Source of the DNA: Reticulascus tulasneorum
Lineage: Eukaryota > Ascomycota > Sordariomycetes > Glomerellales > Reticulascaceae
NCBI GenBank assembly: GCA_001557505.1
Contig: LSAX01000001.1
Span: forward strand, 4,464,001-4,528,000
Reading direction: 5' to 3'
Length of the DNA stretch: 64,000 bases
The number at the start of each line of letters is the position of its first letter. Within the stretch, counting starts at the first letter, position 1. The position numbers were made by a program, and so were the translations under genes. The notes under the pieces were generated by a model. It was not told the origin of the DNA and searched no databases. It worked only from the letters and a program-made list of their open reading frames with translations. This document shows, piece after piece, positions 13,090 through 24,417 of this stretch.

Positions 13090-14493
13090 ATGTCGACAAC
13101 TCAGACCGAGACGGCAAAGCTTTCGCTGAAGCTGAGCCCAGATGCGCTCAGAAAGCAGGTCGATGAATCAAGTTACATTGCTCAGGTAATCGAGAAGGGC
13201 GATCCAGAGTTTGCGGCCGAATTCCATTCTGTTGCTACTCCCCTCGTGGATCCTGAAGTATCGAGGGATATCGCGGAAAAAATGGCCCTTGCCGCTCAGA
13301 GAGATGCGTCCTACACACCAACCAACTTCGATGCTTGGTACAGAGTGAGCTTCGAGCCCAGGGAGAAGGCTCCCGACGCGGCCAAAAAGATTGAGGTTAT
13401 TGATCTGAAAACCCCAGTCGCAGTTGAGCAGCTTGTGCAAAAGCTCGCTGCTCTTGATGAGGTCGAGAGCGTGCATGCGCTTCATGCTGTTGCCCCACCA
13501 GCTGTAGAGCAACTGCCCAAAGAAGTTACCGTACAGGCCGTTAATCCGGAGGATGATCCCCGGAGCGCATCTCAAGGATATCTGAATGCTGCGCCTTCTG
13601 GCATCGATGCCCGCTTCGCCTGGACGATCCGAGGCGGTGATGGAGCTGGTGCTTCTGTAGTTGATCTAGAGCAGGGATGGTTGTTTGACCATGAAGATTT
13701 GATTGCCGCCAACATCACGCTGATCTCTGGAACCAACCAGGCTTTCTTCTCTCATGGGACTGGAGTATTGGGTGTCCTGCGGATGGTGGATAATAACCTG
13801 GGCGGTGTTGGAATTGCACCAAAGGCAGTGACACGGGCCGTGTCGTCTCACGGTCGACCTAACTGGAATGTTGGCGCCATTCTCGATGCCATTCGAGTCA
13901 TGAACTTTGGAGATGTGCTCCTACTTGAAGCTCAGACCGGATCAGGAGGGCCAATCGAAATAGAGGACGATTCATACGAGGCCATCCGCTTGGCTACCGC
14001 CGTCGGCATCACAGTTATCGAGGCTGCCGGGAACGGTGGTATCGACTTGGACTTCTATCGAGACGCATCTGGGCGCCAGGTTCTGAACCGCAACAGTACC
14101 GACTTCCGTGAGTCTGGAGCCGTGATTGTAGGGGCTGGGACCTCCACCACGCCACACAGCAGACACGGGTTCTCCACCTTTGGCAACCGCGTCGACGTCT
14201 TTGCGTGGGGCGACAGCATTGTCACCTCGACTACAAACGACGACACCCTGGACCGAACCTTGTATACTGACGGGTTTAACGGTACGTCAGGAGCCTCGGC
14301 AATTGTCGCTGGCGTTGCCACGCTATGTCAATCTATCTCAAATGCTCTTCGCGGCTCGAAACTTTCGCCTTTGGATGCTCGCAGGATTCTGGCGACGGCT
14401 GGAACCCCGACTTTCAATCCTGCTGCTGACAAGATTGGCAATATGCCGAATCTTCGAGGCATCATTCAAGGAGGTTACCTGGGCAGGCCATAA
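13090..14493 (+). CDS. Subtilisin-like (S8) serine peptidase, intronless, no signal peptide
   Basis: 467 aa in one exon. The catalytic triad is visible: Asp192 (SVVDLEQGW), His222 (SHGTGVLGV) and Ser400 (FNGTSGASA). Asn315 (EAAGNGG) is the oxyanion residue. The first roughly 160 residues are a non-catalytic, Lys/Glu/Ala-rich region that could be an inhibitory pro-region. There is no N-terminal hydrophobic segment, so a cytosolic or unconventionally released enzyme is inferred. The DLEQGW motif and the lack of introns resemble actinobacterial S8 peptidases more than the usual secreted fungal proteinase K types, which hints at transfer from bacteria. Sequence family call is secure; substrate and role are unknown. 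Confidence 0.9.
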   Translation: MSTTQTETAKLSLKLSPDALRKQVDESSYIAQVIEKGDPEFAAEFHSVATPLVDPEVSRDIAEKMALAAQRDASYTPTNFDAWYRVSFEPREKAPDAAKKIEVIDLKTPVAVEQLVQKLAALDEVESVHALHAVAPPAVEQLPKEVTVQAVNPEDDPRSASQGYLNAAPSGIDARFAWTIRGGDGAGASVVDLEQGWLFDHEDLIAANITLISGTNQAFFSHGTGVLGVLRMVDNNLGGVGIAPKAVTRAVSSHGRPNWNVGAILDAIRVMNFGDVLLLEAQTGSGGPIEIEDDSYEAIRLATAVGITVIEAAGNGGIDLDFYRDASGRQVLNRNSTDFRESGAVIVGAGTSTTPHSRHGFSTFGNRVDVFAWGDSIVTSTTNDDTLDRTLYTDGFNGTSGASAIVAGVATLCQSISNALRGSKLSPLDARRILATAGTPTFNPAADKIGNMPNLRGIIQGGYLGRP

Positions 14494-15077
14494 TTGATCC
14501 TCGGGCACGAGTCTGTTATTAGGAGAACTTCGTATTGGCTTTTGTTATGTCGTTGGTCCAAGCCTTTTATTCCTCCATTTCAACTGCCTTCAGGGGATTG
14601 TCTTTGTCAACTTTAGTTTAACTAGTGTCAATTGAATTACCTTACATACATGCTTTGCCTAGGAGTATAATCAAAGTCCAGAGATATAATAGCCACGTAA
14701 TACCTAGTTTCTAGTGCATTGGGTCAATATTGTAACCGACCTAAGATGCTATAGCATAGTGCTTCTACATCCTACACCGATCCCAAGACAACAGGTCTCT
14801 TACTGCCAGATTTGAGAGGCCTACGGGAATAAACCAGAAATCAAGTATGGACGCAGTCTAGGCTCACCACTAGACTCATCTTAAAGCAGCAGCAGCTTCG
14901 GACAGCGCATAGTAATGGTAAATGCCGAGGGCAACCCGTGTGTGTTGCATGAATTCATTGTAGACAACGCCTCTGCTTCAAGCATCATATGAAAACAGCG
15001 ATGAGACCATACTAAACCTACATCAAATTCTTTTCCCTCTTATCTTCAAGTTGTGATTTCTCTGGGTTCCTAGCTTA
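14494..15077. other. Convergent intergenic region
   Basis: Lies between the 3' ends of the subtilase and the RidA-like gene. AT-rich, with nothing I recognise. Confidence 0.5.
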
Positions 15078-15608
15078 CTATCCACCCACGCCCACGAGGT
15101 AGCCATGCTCTTCTACTTTGGCAGCGCCGTCAGCGTCATGTGCTACAACCTCGATCTCAACCCGCATATCGTCTTCTCCCAGACGTGGAACGCCGACACA
15201 TGTCCAGATGGGCTGATGGTCGGGCATGTACTTCTTGAAGTTTCTGACCATGGCCTCCAGAGCTTCGTTGTTGATGGGCACATGATATGAGTTCACCCGA
15301 TATACCTGGGACCAGCCTCTCCCTCCAGCATTTTTCAAGTTGATCTCGACGTTTTTGAATGCTTGATCTATTTGTGCATTGATCTCCTTGTAGAACACTC
15401 CTGTGCCAGGGTGCCAACCACCTAAGTCACTTAGATTAGCTTCGGATTACTCCCTCCCAATTGACTGGAGAATATCAGCGCCGAACTGGTAATTACCTTG
15501 CCCTGCACATTCTATACGATCGCCAACTCTGACGGCCTGACTGTAACTGAATAATTGTCTCTTTTCAAGGCCGACTCCTTCGTAGCAGGAGTACGTGAGG
15601 TGGGACAT
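15078..15608 (-). CDS. RidA (YjgF/YER057c/UK114) family protein
   Basis: 151 aa from two exons. The intron at 15496-15422 (GTAATT...CTTAG) restores the conserved GQGGWHPGTG motif. The start at 15608 gives MSHLTYSCYEG. The C-terminal half carries NAGGRGWSQVYRVNSYHVP, IWTCVGVPRLG and MRVEIEVVA. The last contains the substrate-binding Arg and Glu of active RidA enzymes. RidA proteins hydrolyse reactive enamine/imine intermediates formed by PLP enzymes and amine or amino-acid oxidation. In fungi, divergent members often sit in catabolic or biosynthetic gene sets. It is divergently placed from a Zn2Cys6 regulator 411 bp away, with a CGG-N10-CCG site between them. Confidence 0.9.
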
Positions 15609-15795
15609 ATTGAATGATTGAAGCTTTTTGCTGGTATGAGAGAGTAAAGTATCAGGTTTATGCCTGGGTTTAGAATATTGGTATCTTGCATCGATATGGT
15701 CATGGATGCTGCCAACTACTCCTTTTAAGTTATTTGCCTTGTACCCATTTTCAAGCAGCGCATCTTTTAGCATCTGGTTCGGTGAATCATCGGAG

Positions 15796-15811
15796 CGGAA
15801 TTTGCATTCCG
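15796..15811. promoter_or_regulatory. CGG-N10-CCG palindrome between RidA-like gene and Zn2Cys6 regulator
   Basis: CGGAATTTGCATTCCG, inside a 7-bp perfect inverted repeat (GCGGAAT-TTGC-ATTCCGC). Inverted CGG triplets at fixed spacing are the classic target of Zn2Cys6 dimers. Fourteen bases (ATTTGCATTCCGCG) recur at 20654-20667. It is 188 bp from the RidA-like start and 209 bp from the regulator start. Confidence 0.6.
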
Positions 15812-16019
15812 CGCCATTTTAGCGCGCAACCCAACAGCCAGTGCTTGTCCGAAGCAGCAGGCCGGAAATTGAATTCAACCTCGCTCAACGTCGATAAAGC
15901 AGGTTCTTGCATCTAAGGATCGGTAATCACACTAAGGCTCCTGTTACGTCAACGGATATTGTTTGTAACCAGGCCCGTAGGTACCGGCTGTCTTGGTTGC
16001 ACATGGTCGCCGGCCCAAA

Positions 16020-18595
16020 ATGTCCGCTTCTCCACATCAACTACCGGCACCCAGCATGGGAAAGTCTTCTCGAAGGAAATACATCTCAAGGGCATGCGAA
16101 GAGTGTCGACGTCGGCGGTCCAAGGTATGGTATAGAGTGGCATCCCCCCTAATTTCCAGCGCCTCCGAATGCCCTGACTTCACTATTGTCTGGCATCATC
16201 ACTGGTTCCGATCGTGAATTTCTCCAAGAGCTAATAGCTGGCGGCAAGTGTGATGGGGAGCAACCAACCTGTTCACGGTGCACTTCCAGGCGTGTAGGAT
16301 GCAAATACACTACGGATGAAGACGGCCGCCGGCCTGCGCCCAAGTCATACGTGCAACTCCTCCGTCATCGTGTTGAGTATTTGGAAGGCGTCCTCAAATC
16401 GCAATCCATCGATGTTGAAGCGGCTTCCACAGCCACTGGCGATATGGAAGAGGAGGATACTGACCAAGGCCTCCTTCCCGAGGTTCGTAAGACGATTAGT
16501 GAGATTGATAGCGTGTGTCAAAAGATGGAAGGCGCCCTTTGCCTTGATGAAATGACGAACTTCGACGGTGACGGCCAGGCGCGCTACTTTGGTTCAACCA
16601 GTGGACGGCTTGATTTCCAATCTTGTGAGTGTCGAAGAGGGCAAGGATTTCAATGTTGGACATATTCTAACAGAGTGCATAGTGCCTCAAGGTGGTGGAT
16701 CCGCAATACATCCCAGTGACATCTCGAGCGCCGAAAGGAAAAGTGAAAAATTGCATCCAAGCGGGACCATTAACCAGGTCTTACAGTCTTTGCATGACGA
16801 GATACCAATCTCCGAGGAGCTTGAATCACACCTGCTTGATTTGTACTTTGCTTGGGAGCAACCTTGGTGTCAAATAATTGACGAAAAGCTTTTCCGGCAG
16901 AGCAAAGATACCGGAGGAAAGTTCTTCAGTCCTCTCTTGTTGAACTGCATGTTTGCAATGGCGTCGCGATACTCAGACAGGCCAGATGTCCGGTCAGATC
17001 CTAACGATCCTAATACCGCTGGACAACTATTTTTAGAAACTGCAGAGGTTCTTCTTCACTTCTATCTGAAGCTACCTACAATCACAACAATCCAATCAAT
17101 TTGTATACTTGGGATATTATACGTCGTTAGTTTTGCCCCGCCAATGCTCTCGTATTCACACATTGGTACTTACTAGGTTAAAATTTCAGGCAACCGGAGC
17201 GGACGCTGCAGGATGGCTACATCAGGGAATGGCGATTCGACTGGCTTCTGACATGGGGTTAAACATTGACCCGTCGTCTCTAACCGAGCCCAATCGCATT
17301 CACGAAGATGAAGCTGAGTTGCGCCGTCAACTCTACTGGACGTTGTACTGCAACGACAAGCTCTCGGCCAGTTACACTGGCCGGATATGCACGATGCTGG
17401 TATGAAACTCCAGCGAACAGGATGATGACTCAAATCGCTCTGCAGGATTCTATTTTATCTCTGAACTATTTGACTAACACTGCTCTCCAGGATTTCCAAG
17501 GGGCCGTAAATCTGCCTAGATCTTGCCAAGACCTCAATAAGGAGTCACAATGCTCCGCTGCATCAAGACGGCAATCAGAAGTAGTAGCTCTGCATCGCGC
17601 CCTGATAGCACACTGTCAAGTACTGGAGAAGATTCTTCTCGCTTTGTAAGGGGTGTCACTTTCCCATTCCAGATTGATACAGAGCTGATATTTCGCCTAG
17701 ATACGCCCCTAAGCCATCAATTAGAGACTCGGAGCGCCCGTCTTTCTGCAAATCTATTATGCTGGAGCTCAACACGTGGCTCTACGACCTTCCATCGTAT
17801 TTACGAATTGATCGTTTCGACTCTAACAAAATGCCCCAAGTGTATACGCTACATATGGTGTACCATACATCCCTCATCCTCCTTTGGAAGCCGCTTATCC
17901 GCTGGCGGTCGCACCCTAGCAACACTCAACGTTTGAGAGACCAAAGTCAGCTTGGAGGGCAGGCTGCCGAGATTTGTTATGGGGCAGCCAAACAAATAAG
18001 CATCATTGGGCGACGATACCGTCGAGCGTTCGGATCCTTCCGTCAGTCCCCACTCACGGCCACACATTGCAATCTCTCTGCGGCGTTATTCCTTCTTCAG
18101 AAACAGAAGTTTATCCCAGACGAAAGTAGAATCTCGGACTTGAACCTTTTGAATTCACTTCTGACGGTGATGCACGAGCTTGGAACCTCATGGCACCCCG
18201 CGTTGCAGTACTGGAAGAATCTCTCAAAGCTTTGCTCGCTACTCGCTGCCCAAGAAAGCGGCACAGCGAGGCCGGAGAGATCGAATATAGTAGCAAATAA
18301 CTCACCTCTTTCTGATATGCGTTTTGTGGAAGGGCTAGATAACGACAACGTGATGGATGAGGCTGGTAACGCTCCTGGGGGACGGCAGGATCTGGATTGG
18401 CTGGAGTACTCGGCCCTGACTCAACAAGACAATGACGGCACTGCCGGCAATGCATTCAGCCATATGGCTTCGATCGATGATATCGAGATGCCTTGTGATC
18501 AGGCATATTGGGAGAATATTGGCCTTGACTTCATGTTCAATTCGTTACCGGTGGATTACACGGGTCATTATACTTTCGGTATAGGTAATCAATAG
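16020..18595 (+). CDS. Zn2Cys6 transcription factor with fungal-specific middle homology region
   Basis: The zinc cluster is split by the first intron (16125-16248): SRACEECRRRRSK joins CDGEQPTCSRCTSRRVGC, giving the six-Cys C-x2-C-x6-C-x5-C-x2-C-x6-C pattern. The basic RRRRSK loop is intact. Further introns at about 16626, 17126, 17400 and 17645 (the last GTAAGG...TAG at 17647-17703) link the fungal transcription-factor domain, recognisable as LFLETAEVLLH, ADAAGWLHQGMAIRLASDMGLN and ELRRQLYWTLYCNDKL. I begin at the ATG at 16020; a second ATG at 16056 is equally close to the zinc cluster. Its position between a divergent RidA-like gene and an ADH/MFS pair, with shared palindromes in both promoter regions, suggests it is the local regulator. 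DNA-binding nuclear protein; inducer unknown. Confidence 0.88.
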
Positions 18596-18752
18596 TGAGG
18601 CTAGCAGTATTGCGCCTAGGAGCACTCTTTAGGGCGACCGCAGTAAATGTGATTAGATTCTCACTCAATGATGCCTTCTTGCAGGTATGTAATGTTTTAG
18701 ATAGGTAGACAAGGACGTGCAAGTCTAAAATGACACTGAACGTGTGCTAATT

Positions 18753-20026
18753 CTATAAGGGTCCGTTAACGCGCACTACGATTTTACCAGAATTCTGGCA
18801 GCCTATGAACCGTTCCATGTATAAGGCTACGTCCTGTAACGTAATTTCCTCTGTTTCCAACTCAATCAACCCTGCCCTCAGATAGTTCATCACCGTGTAG
18901 ACACACTGTATACCGCCCATCATACAACCCCGGACTTGAAGCTGTCTCTCGATGAGAGCAGTCACTAGAGGAATCGAAAATAACCCATTTCCTCTTGGGC
19001 ATCTGTTAGAGCAAAATCATGTCAGAAACCATTGAGCACCTTAGTATCAGAAGACTAGGAACTTACCCCACACAAGTGATTGATCCTCCATCGCGAACAT
19101 ATGCGTCCAACTTGTAGAACGCTTCAAATGTGCTTGCGGCTACTATCACTGCATCCGCAGCATAGCTTTCAATCTTGTCGCCCCGTAAATCTGCACAAGC
19201 GCGGTGGAAATCTTGCTCGAACCTCTTCCAAGAGGTTGCATCGTCTGAGCTTGGGCCGGCCAGAAGGCGATCGCAGCATTTATCATATTTGCCCCCTTCG
19301 ACTGGCAATACCTTGGAGGCCATGTCTATTCCAATCACTTTGCAGCCATAGACCCGCTTGGCGATCTGACCAGCAAGGTGCCCGATACCACCCATAATAC
19401 CAACAACAGCTACAACATCTCCTGCATGAAGGTCAGTCACCTGAACAGCCCTTAGAGCCGTGGAGCCCGAGCAGAGAGCTCCGGTATAGACTCCAGGGCT
19501 AATACCTTGATTTCTATCAAACACCCAGTCTGGTATAGGTATCAAGGAGGACCATGGTGCCGTTACATACTGCTGGAAGGTGCCGTTGTGGTGTTTCGGA
19601 AAGGCTGTCTGTTTGAGACATGACTCGGGAAGTCCAATGAGACAGTATCTACACATCTGGCATGTGTATCCGAGGTATCGGGTTCCCACGGCGCGGCCGA
19701 GTAGAGATGGATCGTGACTTGCTACAATGTGGCCGATGCCTTCATGGCCAGCAATATGGTTGTGGCTAGGAAATCCCGATTCAGGGCCAATTGAGAAACA
19801 GGCATCCTTTGCAAGTCAGTCAAGTTTTCTCCTCAAGTTCGACTGGAATCCATTCGCCGCAAGTTGATTCTTGAAAGCCTGGACTTACGCTGCGGCACAT
19901 GCCTGTCCATGCTATCCTTACAATTACCTCGTTTGGCTTTGGCATTTGGACTCCGATGCTGGAATACCGAATATTCAAGTCCTTGCCCATGGTTTCGGTT
20001 ACTGCCGCCATTTGGCTTTTAGGCAT
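18753..20026 (-). CDS. Zinc-dependent alcohol dehydrogenase (MDR family)
   Basis: Three exons. Introns near 19883-19821 (CRS joins DACFSIGPESGFP) and 19067-19005 (CVG joins CPRGNG). The start at 20026 gives MPKSQMAAVTETMGKDL, which matches where family members begin. Catalytic-zinc ligands lie in WTGMCRSD and HIAGHEG. The structural-zinc lobe has four cysteines (GYTCQMCRYCLIGLPESCL). The Rossmann motif is VVAVVGIMGGIGHLAGQIAK. The enzyme would interconvert an alcohol and an aldehyde/ketone with NAD(H), in the cytosol. The frame stays open for another 153 codons upstream (to 20485), with ATGs at 20392 and 20347, so a long N-terminal extension cannot be excluded. It faces an MFS transporter gene across a shared promoter. 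Confidence 0.88.
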
Positions 20027-20649
20027 GCAGAAACTGGGCCAAAAATGCAGTTGTGCCACGCTGCTGTCCTGCTCGCACTCAGTGTATACCGGTGTGATCT
20101 GAGTAGCTGGTCGCACTGAAGCAACTGATTGAACCGAGTGATACCTGACTAGGGGAGTTCTGGCTTTAGAGGAGACAGCAATTGTGTTCTCGCATTCTGA
20201 TTCTCGTAAATCGATATCGATTTCCATAGCTGCTGCCGGTGCTATAGCGACGGTTTCCATTTCTGTTTGATGAAATAGCTCTCTTGATGGCTTGAATGCC
20301 GACTCCGACAAGAGCACGAAAGGACTAGTCTCGAGTAGTTCAGTCATTGTTAGTCTTGGGCGGAATGGTGAAGCTGCTATTCCCGGCTCCATGTGCGATG
20401 GCGATTTTAGGACTCCAATTGAACAAGTGATTTCCTTTGTCGTGTTGCGATGCAACGGAGGGCACCAGAATAGCATACTAATCATGGAGATATTGTGGGG
20501 GTTAGATAGTGCTACTTTACTACTCTGCCTAAGGTATATCAGGAATATGCTTTCCGCAGCGTGCGTACTGTCACAGCTGATTGACTGGAGAGATTTAAAC
20601 TAGCTTGGGCGAACTGTCTGCTCTCCTTTGCTAGGGCTCCCTCTTATCT

Positions 20650-20665
20650 CGGTATTTGCATTCCG
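20650..20665. promoter_or_regulatory. CGG-N10-CCG palindrome in ADH/MFS divergent promoter, site 1
   Basis: CGGTATTTGCATTCCG. Its 3' part (ATTTGCATTCCGCG) is identical to the site between the RidA-like gene and the regulator. It lies 375 bp upstream of the transporter start. Confidence 0.6.
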
Positions 20666-20775
20666 CGTGGCGTTCCGTGGTGTCCATAAAATAAGTGGGT
20701 CTACACTGACTTCAAACCAGGACTGCTAGGTCTTCTGGACCAAATTTGGGAATCTTGCATCATACAAATACGTTG

Positions 20776-20791
20776 CGGGATCTGTATTCCG
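20776..20791. promoter_or_regulatory. CGG-N10-CCG palindrome in ADH/MFS divergent promoter, site 2
   Basis: CGGGATCTGTATTCCG, followed by CC. It shares the ATTCCGC half-site and exact N10 spacing with the two other sites in this gene set, and is 249 bp upstream of the transporter start. Confidence 0.5.
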
Positions 20792-21039
20792 CCATGATAT
20801 GCTGATTACTGAGATCAAACGCGTAAAAGATAGCTAATTCATAGGTTACGTCTCATCGTACATATCTCTTCTCATCAATTGAAGCAGTGAAGCAATGGAG
20901 TATAATATCCAAGTCAGACATCCCCAAAGCAAACGCGATGAGATGAAGTAGCTTCACATAGTTGCACAATCGGTCCTAGTCCAATTCGTTTACAGAATTA
21001 TCAAAGCTGCAACAGTACCCATTACCATACTTTGCCAAC

Positions 21040-22944
21040 ATGCCTTCGATCAGGCAAGGATTCGTGTACGGCATGATCTTCTCATCAGGTTAGTGTATTT
21101 CACCAAGGTGCCAGACTTTGATCGTCGCGGATGCTAATGTGCATCAGCCACTACTATTGGATATGATTCGGGTTACCTCAACGGTGTGCTTGCGTCCGAG
21201 GATTTCGTCCGAATCTACGGAGTCAGCGACGATGGTGGGAGCACCATGTACTTGACACCTACGACTCGAAGCATATTCTCATCGATCCTTATCGTCGGAA
21301 CACTTGTTGGTTGTTTAGCCAATACTCCCATCACCAAGAGTCGTATGTATCCAGCGTGATCGGACGCCTGAGCCGAAGCGTCTTAGACCCAATGAAAATG
21401 CTAATGCGAAATGCAGTCGGTCGCAGAGGCAGTCTTTTGATTGCTGCATGTTCATATGCTGTCGGCGTCGCTATGCAAACATCTGGGTCCGTGCAGGCAG
21501 TTTTCATCATTGGCCGCATTCTGCTTGGAATCGCACTTGGCTTGATATCTACTACAGTATGGTAGCCAAGAACCACCGTTACAATCACATTCCCACTGAC
21601 CAATCTATAGATTCCAGCCTACCTAATGGAGTGTTCAACTGCCTCAAACCGAGGGCGCTTTATGGCACTCTACGCCCAGTTTCTAACCAGTGGAAACGTC
21701 ATTGCCTGTGGTATCAATTTCGGTACCGCAAAGTATTCCGACTCTCGAAGCTGGCGTATGTGTATCGTCGCCTAATCAACCACTTGCCACGGCTAACAGT
21801 TGCTAGGTATCACAATCGCTTTTCAACTCTTCTTAGCTATTACGATCGGCGCCGGTGCTCTCTTCTGCCCCGAGTCCCCACTCATACTGGCTAAACGTGG
21901 TAGACTTGAGAACGCCCGAGAGGCGTTTAGCATCCTGAAGAATCGTCCGCTGGACTCTGATGAGGTCAACGAATCTTTGGAACAGATCGAGCAGCATCTT
22001 TCGGAACAGGCCACAATGGGAACCGTGAAAGCCATAGAGTGCTTCCAAGGCACAAACCTGAGGCGGACAATGATCGGCATTGCAATGTCCTTTTTTACCA
22101 TCGCCACGGGAATCACATTCTGGTTCGGATATGGCACGACATTTTTCATGGCAGCTGGCGTCGAGAACTCCTATTTGATCTCTCTAATACTTGCTATCAC
22201 GAACTGCGTCTTCACCGCACCGTCTATCTATCTGATCGAACGTTTCGGCAGAAGGAGATCGCTGATGTATGGTGGAGCTATCATGGCTTTCACTCAAATT
22301 CTTACTGGCGTTATTTACAGTGCTGCTCCAGAGAGCACCGCAAGCAAAAGCATGCTAGTCGCTGGCGCCATTATTTTTATCGCGGCCTACGCTCCAACAT
22401 GGGGCATCGGAGGTAAATCAGGTTCTATAACTACAATTTGCTCCGCTGGATTGGCTTGCTGACGCTTAACAGGATGGCTGCTTATGGCTGAGCCTTTTTC
22501 GAACCGCCTGCGCATTTACCAATCGGCCATTGTTCTATGTGTCTATTGGATTGTGACTTGGCTCGTTGGATTCATTACGCCTTATATGGTTGATGTGACA
22601 GCCGGGAATCTTGGTGTTTATGTATCATACCTCTGGTTTGGTATGGGCATGTTGTCTCTTGTCTGGGCATATCTCTGTGTTCCAGAATTTGCCGGACTCT
22701 CTATGGAGGAAGTAAGTGTTGAATTCCATGCCTTATCATCGAGACCATCTTTTGTTTAGTGCATATGTTCCTTATACTAATTGTCTCACAGATCGATATG
22801 CTTTTCGAGAGTCGAGTGGCGGCGTGGAGATCTAGGGCATGGCAGAAGCAGCTGCACACCATTAACGCGACGGACAGTTCTGATATTAGTACCGGCGTAG
22901 GAGAAGTAATCATAGAAATAGGTGAAGACGATAAGAAGGCGTAA
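21040..22944 (+). CDS. MFS sugar-type transporter
   Basis: The ATG at 21040 starts MPSIRQGFVYGMIFSSATTIGYDSGYLNGVL after removal of an intron at about 21088-21148. At least five further introns are needed (about 21340, 21555, 21760, 22420 and 22710-22791), joining blocks with clear sugar-porter signatures. These are VGRRGSLL, YLMECSTASNRGRF, CPESPLILAKRGRLENAREA, ERFGRRRSLMYGG and VPEFAGLSMEE-IDMLFE. About 12 membrane segments are expected. It would import a sugar, polyol or similar small molecule at the plasma membrane. Divergent from the ADH gene, it shares its two CGG-N10-CCG sites. The C-terminal 50 residues are cytosolic and acidic. Exact exon borders are approximate. Confidence 0.85.
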
Positions 22945-23958
22945 GGGTGAAGACCGATATGTACCGTACGAGATGGCGATTCTAGAGCAGAGCGAATGAG
23001 CGCGGCGTCACAATACATAGGGGAAGTTTAGTTCAGAGTCTAACAAGCCCAGCACATAGTCAACAGTGATTTTGGAATATAAAGTAAAAGAGTGTGCCTG
23101 CACAAAGACGCCATCTTCTTTCCTTTCTGAATCTATCATCTTCGTACAATAGGAACACCTACCAAGAAACCGACAACCGTGCTGTGTCACAAAAGAGCAC
23201 GAAAGACCAAGAGAATTCCGGCCCTGGCCAGACAATCCTCTTGTTCAACGTCGCTAAGACTCATCACTGATGCTATCGCTCGGGTACAGGTAAAATAGGC
23301 CAGGTTGTCTTTGCAGCAGGTTGGTGCATACTCCAAAAGTTGGGGTCGGATTGGGGGCCGTGGGAAGTTTCCAGCAATGAGACGCTATAAATATAGTGCG
23401 TACGCTTCTAAGTAGGGTTAATCACGCTTTCATTAGTTGTTGGGTATGCTAGAATATTAGAGCACCGGTTTTAATTGCCCTGTATCCCTGTTACGCGCCA
23501 CAGTCTTGCAGTTAAAGAAACATGAATGGCAGATTGGACCTCACACAACGCCATCGAGTATAATTAGGGGAAGTCGGCCCGGAACCAGCAGTTGCTTCCA
23601 TATGATTTACTTTGGATATCGGACCGTCTATTATGTATGCAAAAGGTAACAAGCAAAGTCATCCTGCGTAAGGTTCTTTAACGACGGAGGATCTCATCTC
23701 TAGAACTACGCGACACAGATGTCGTCTGTGCGTTAGCTACTCCGGTGCCATCACTCATAATCAATGTCGCAGTTCATTTCTAAATGGAAGCTGCACGTCC
23801 GATAGTAAGAGCATATTTATTAGGTTGTGATTGGTAAACCATGGTATATAAGATGTCGATATCCACGGTTGGCCAACTGGAATAGGCATTTCAATATCTC
23901 ATCTCACAACAATCCACACATCCATTCTCTCTACGGACAAACCGAATCAACTACCAAC
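22945..23958. other. Intergenic, 1 kb
   Basis: No convincing gene. The right end is the promoter of the small secreted protein gene, with TATATAAGA near 23845. Confidence 0.5.
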
Positions 23959-24417
23959 ATGCGATTCTCAACTATCCTAGCTACATTTGCTATTAGTCTG
24001 TCCTCCGCTGCCCCAACAGACCAAGCGAGCAATCTCAGCAAGCGTCAAGGATGCTGGACAAGCGGCGAAGCTTGGGCTGGCGATTATTACCTGGCGTTAT
24101 GGTTTGCCGCTGACGTTTGCCAACAAAATTTCACCGGTCTATGGCAGATACCCGCAACGCGATCGCATTGTTACACTCTCAGGAGCGGGAAGAAAGTGGA
24201 TTTCAAGATCACTTTGACTGGAGGCGAGAGAGAGAACATGCTTTACGACTTTTGCCAAGATAACCTCCAGAACGGAATTCGTTCGTGCTCCCAGGGCGGC
24301 GAGTTTCAGGCCGGAAATTGGATATTTTCGTGAGTCATATGAACATCTACGCTATTGATGAGGAGGTTTGACTCATAATTCTACAATAGAGCGGATCCCA
24401 ACGGTGGAAGTTGCTGA
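23959..24417 (+). CDS. Small secreted cysteine-rich protein (effector-like)
   Basis: 132 aa from two exons. The intron at 24330-24389 (GTGAGT...ACAATAG) adds the final ADPNGGSC. The N-terminus MRFSTILATFAISLSSAAPT is a signal peptide. A Kex2-type site (NLSKR) precedes the mature start QGCWTSG. Six cysteines remain (residues 32, 54, 71, 99, 110, 132), consistent with three disulphides. Small secreted proteins with this layout include antimicrobial proteins and candidate effectors, but I do not recognise the family. An extracellular role is inferred. The gene stands alone in its own promoter context. Confidence 0.8.
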
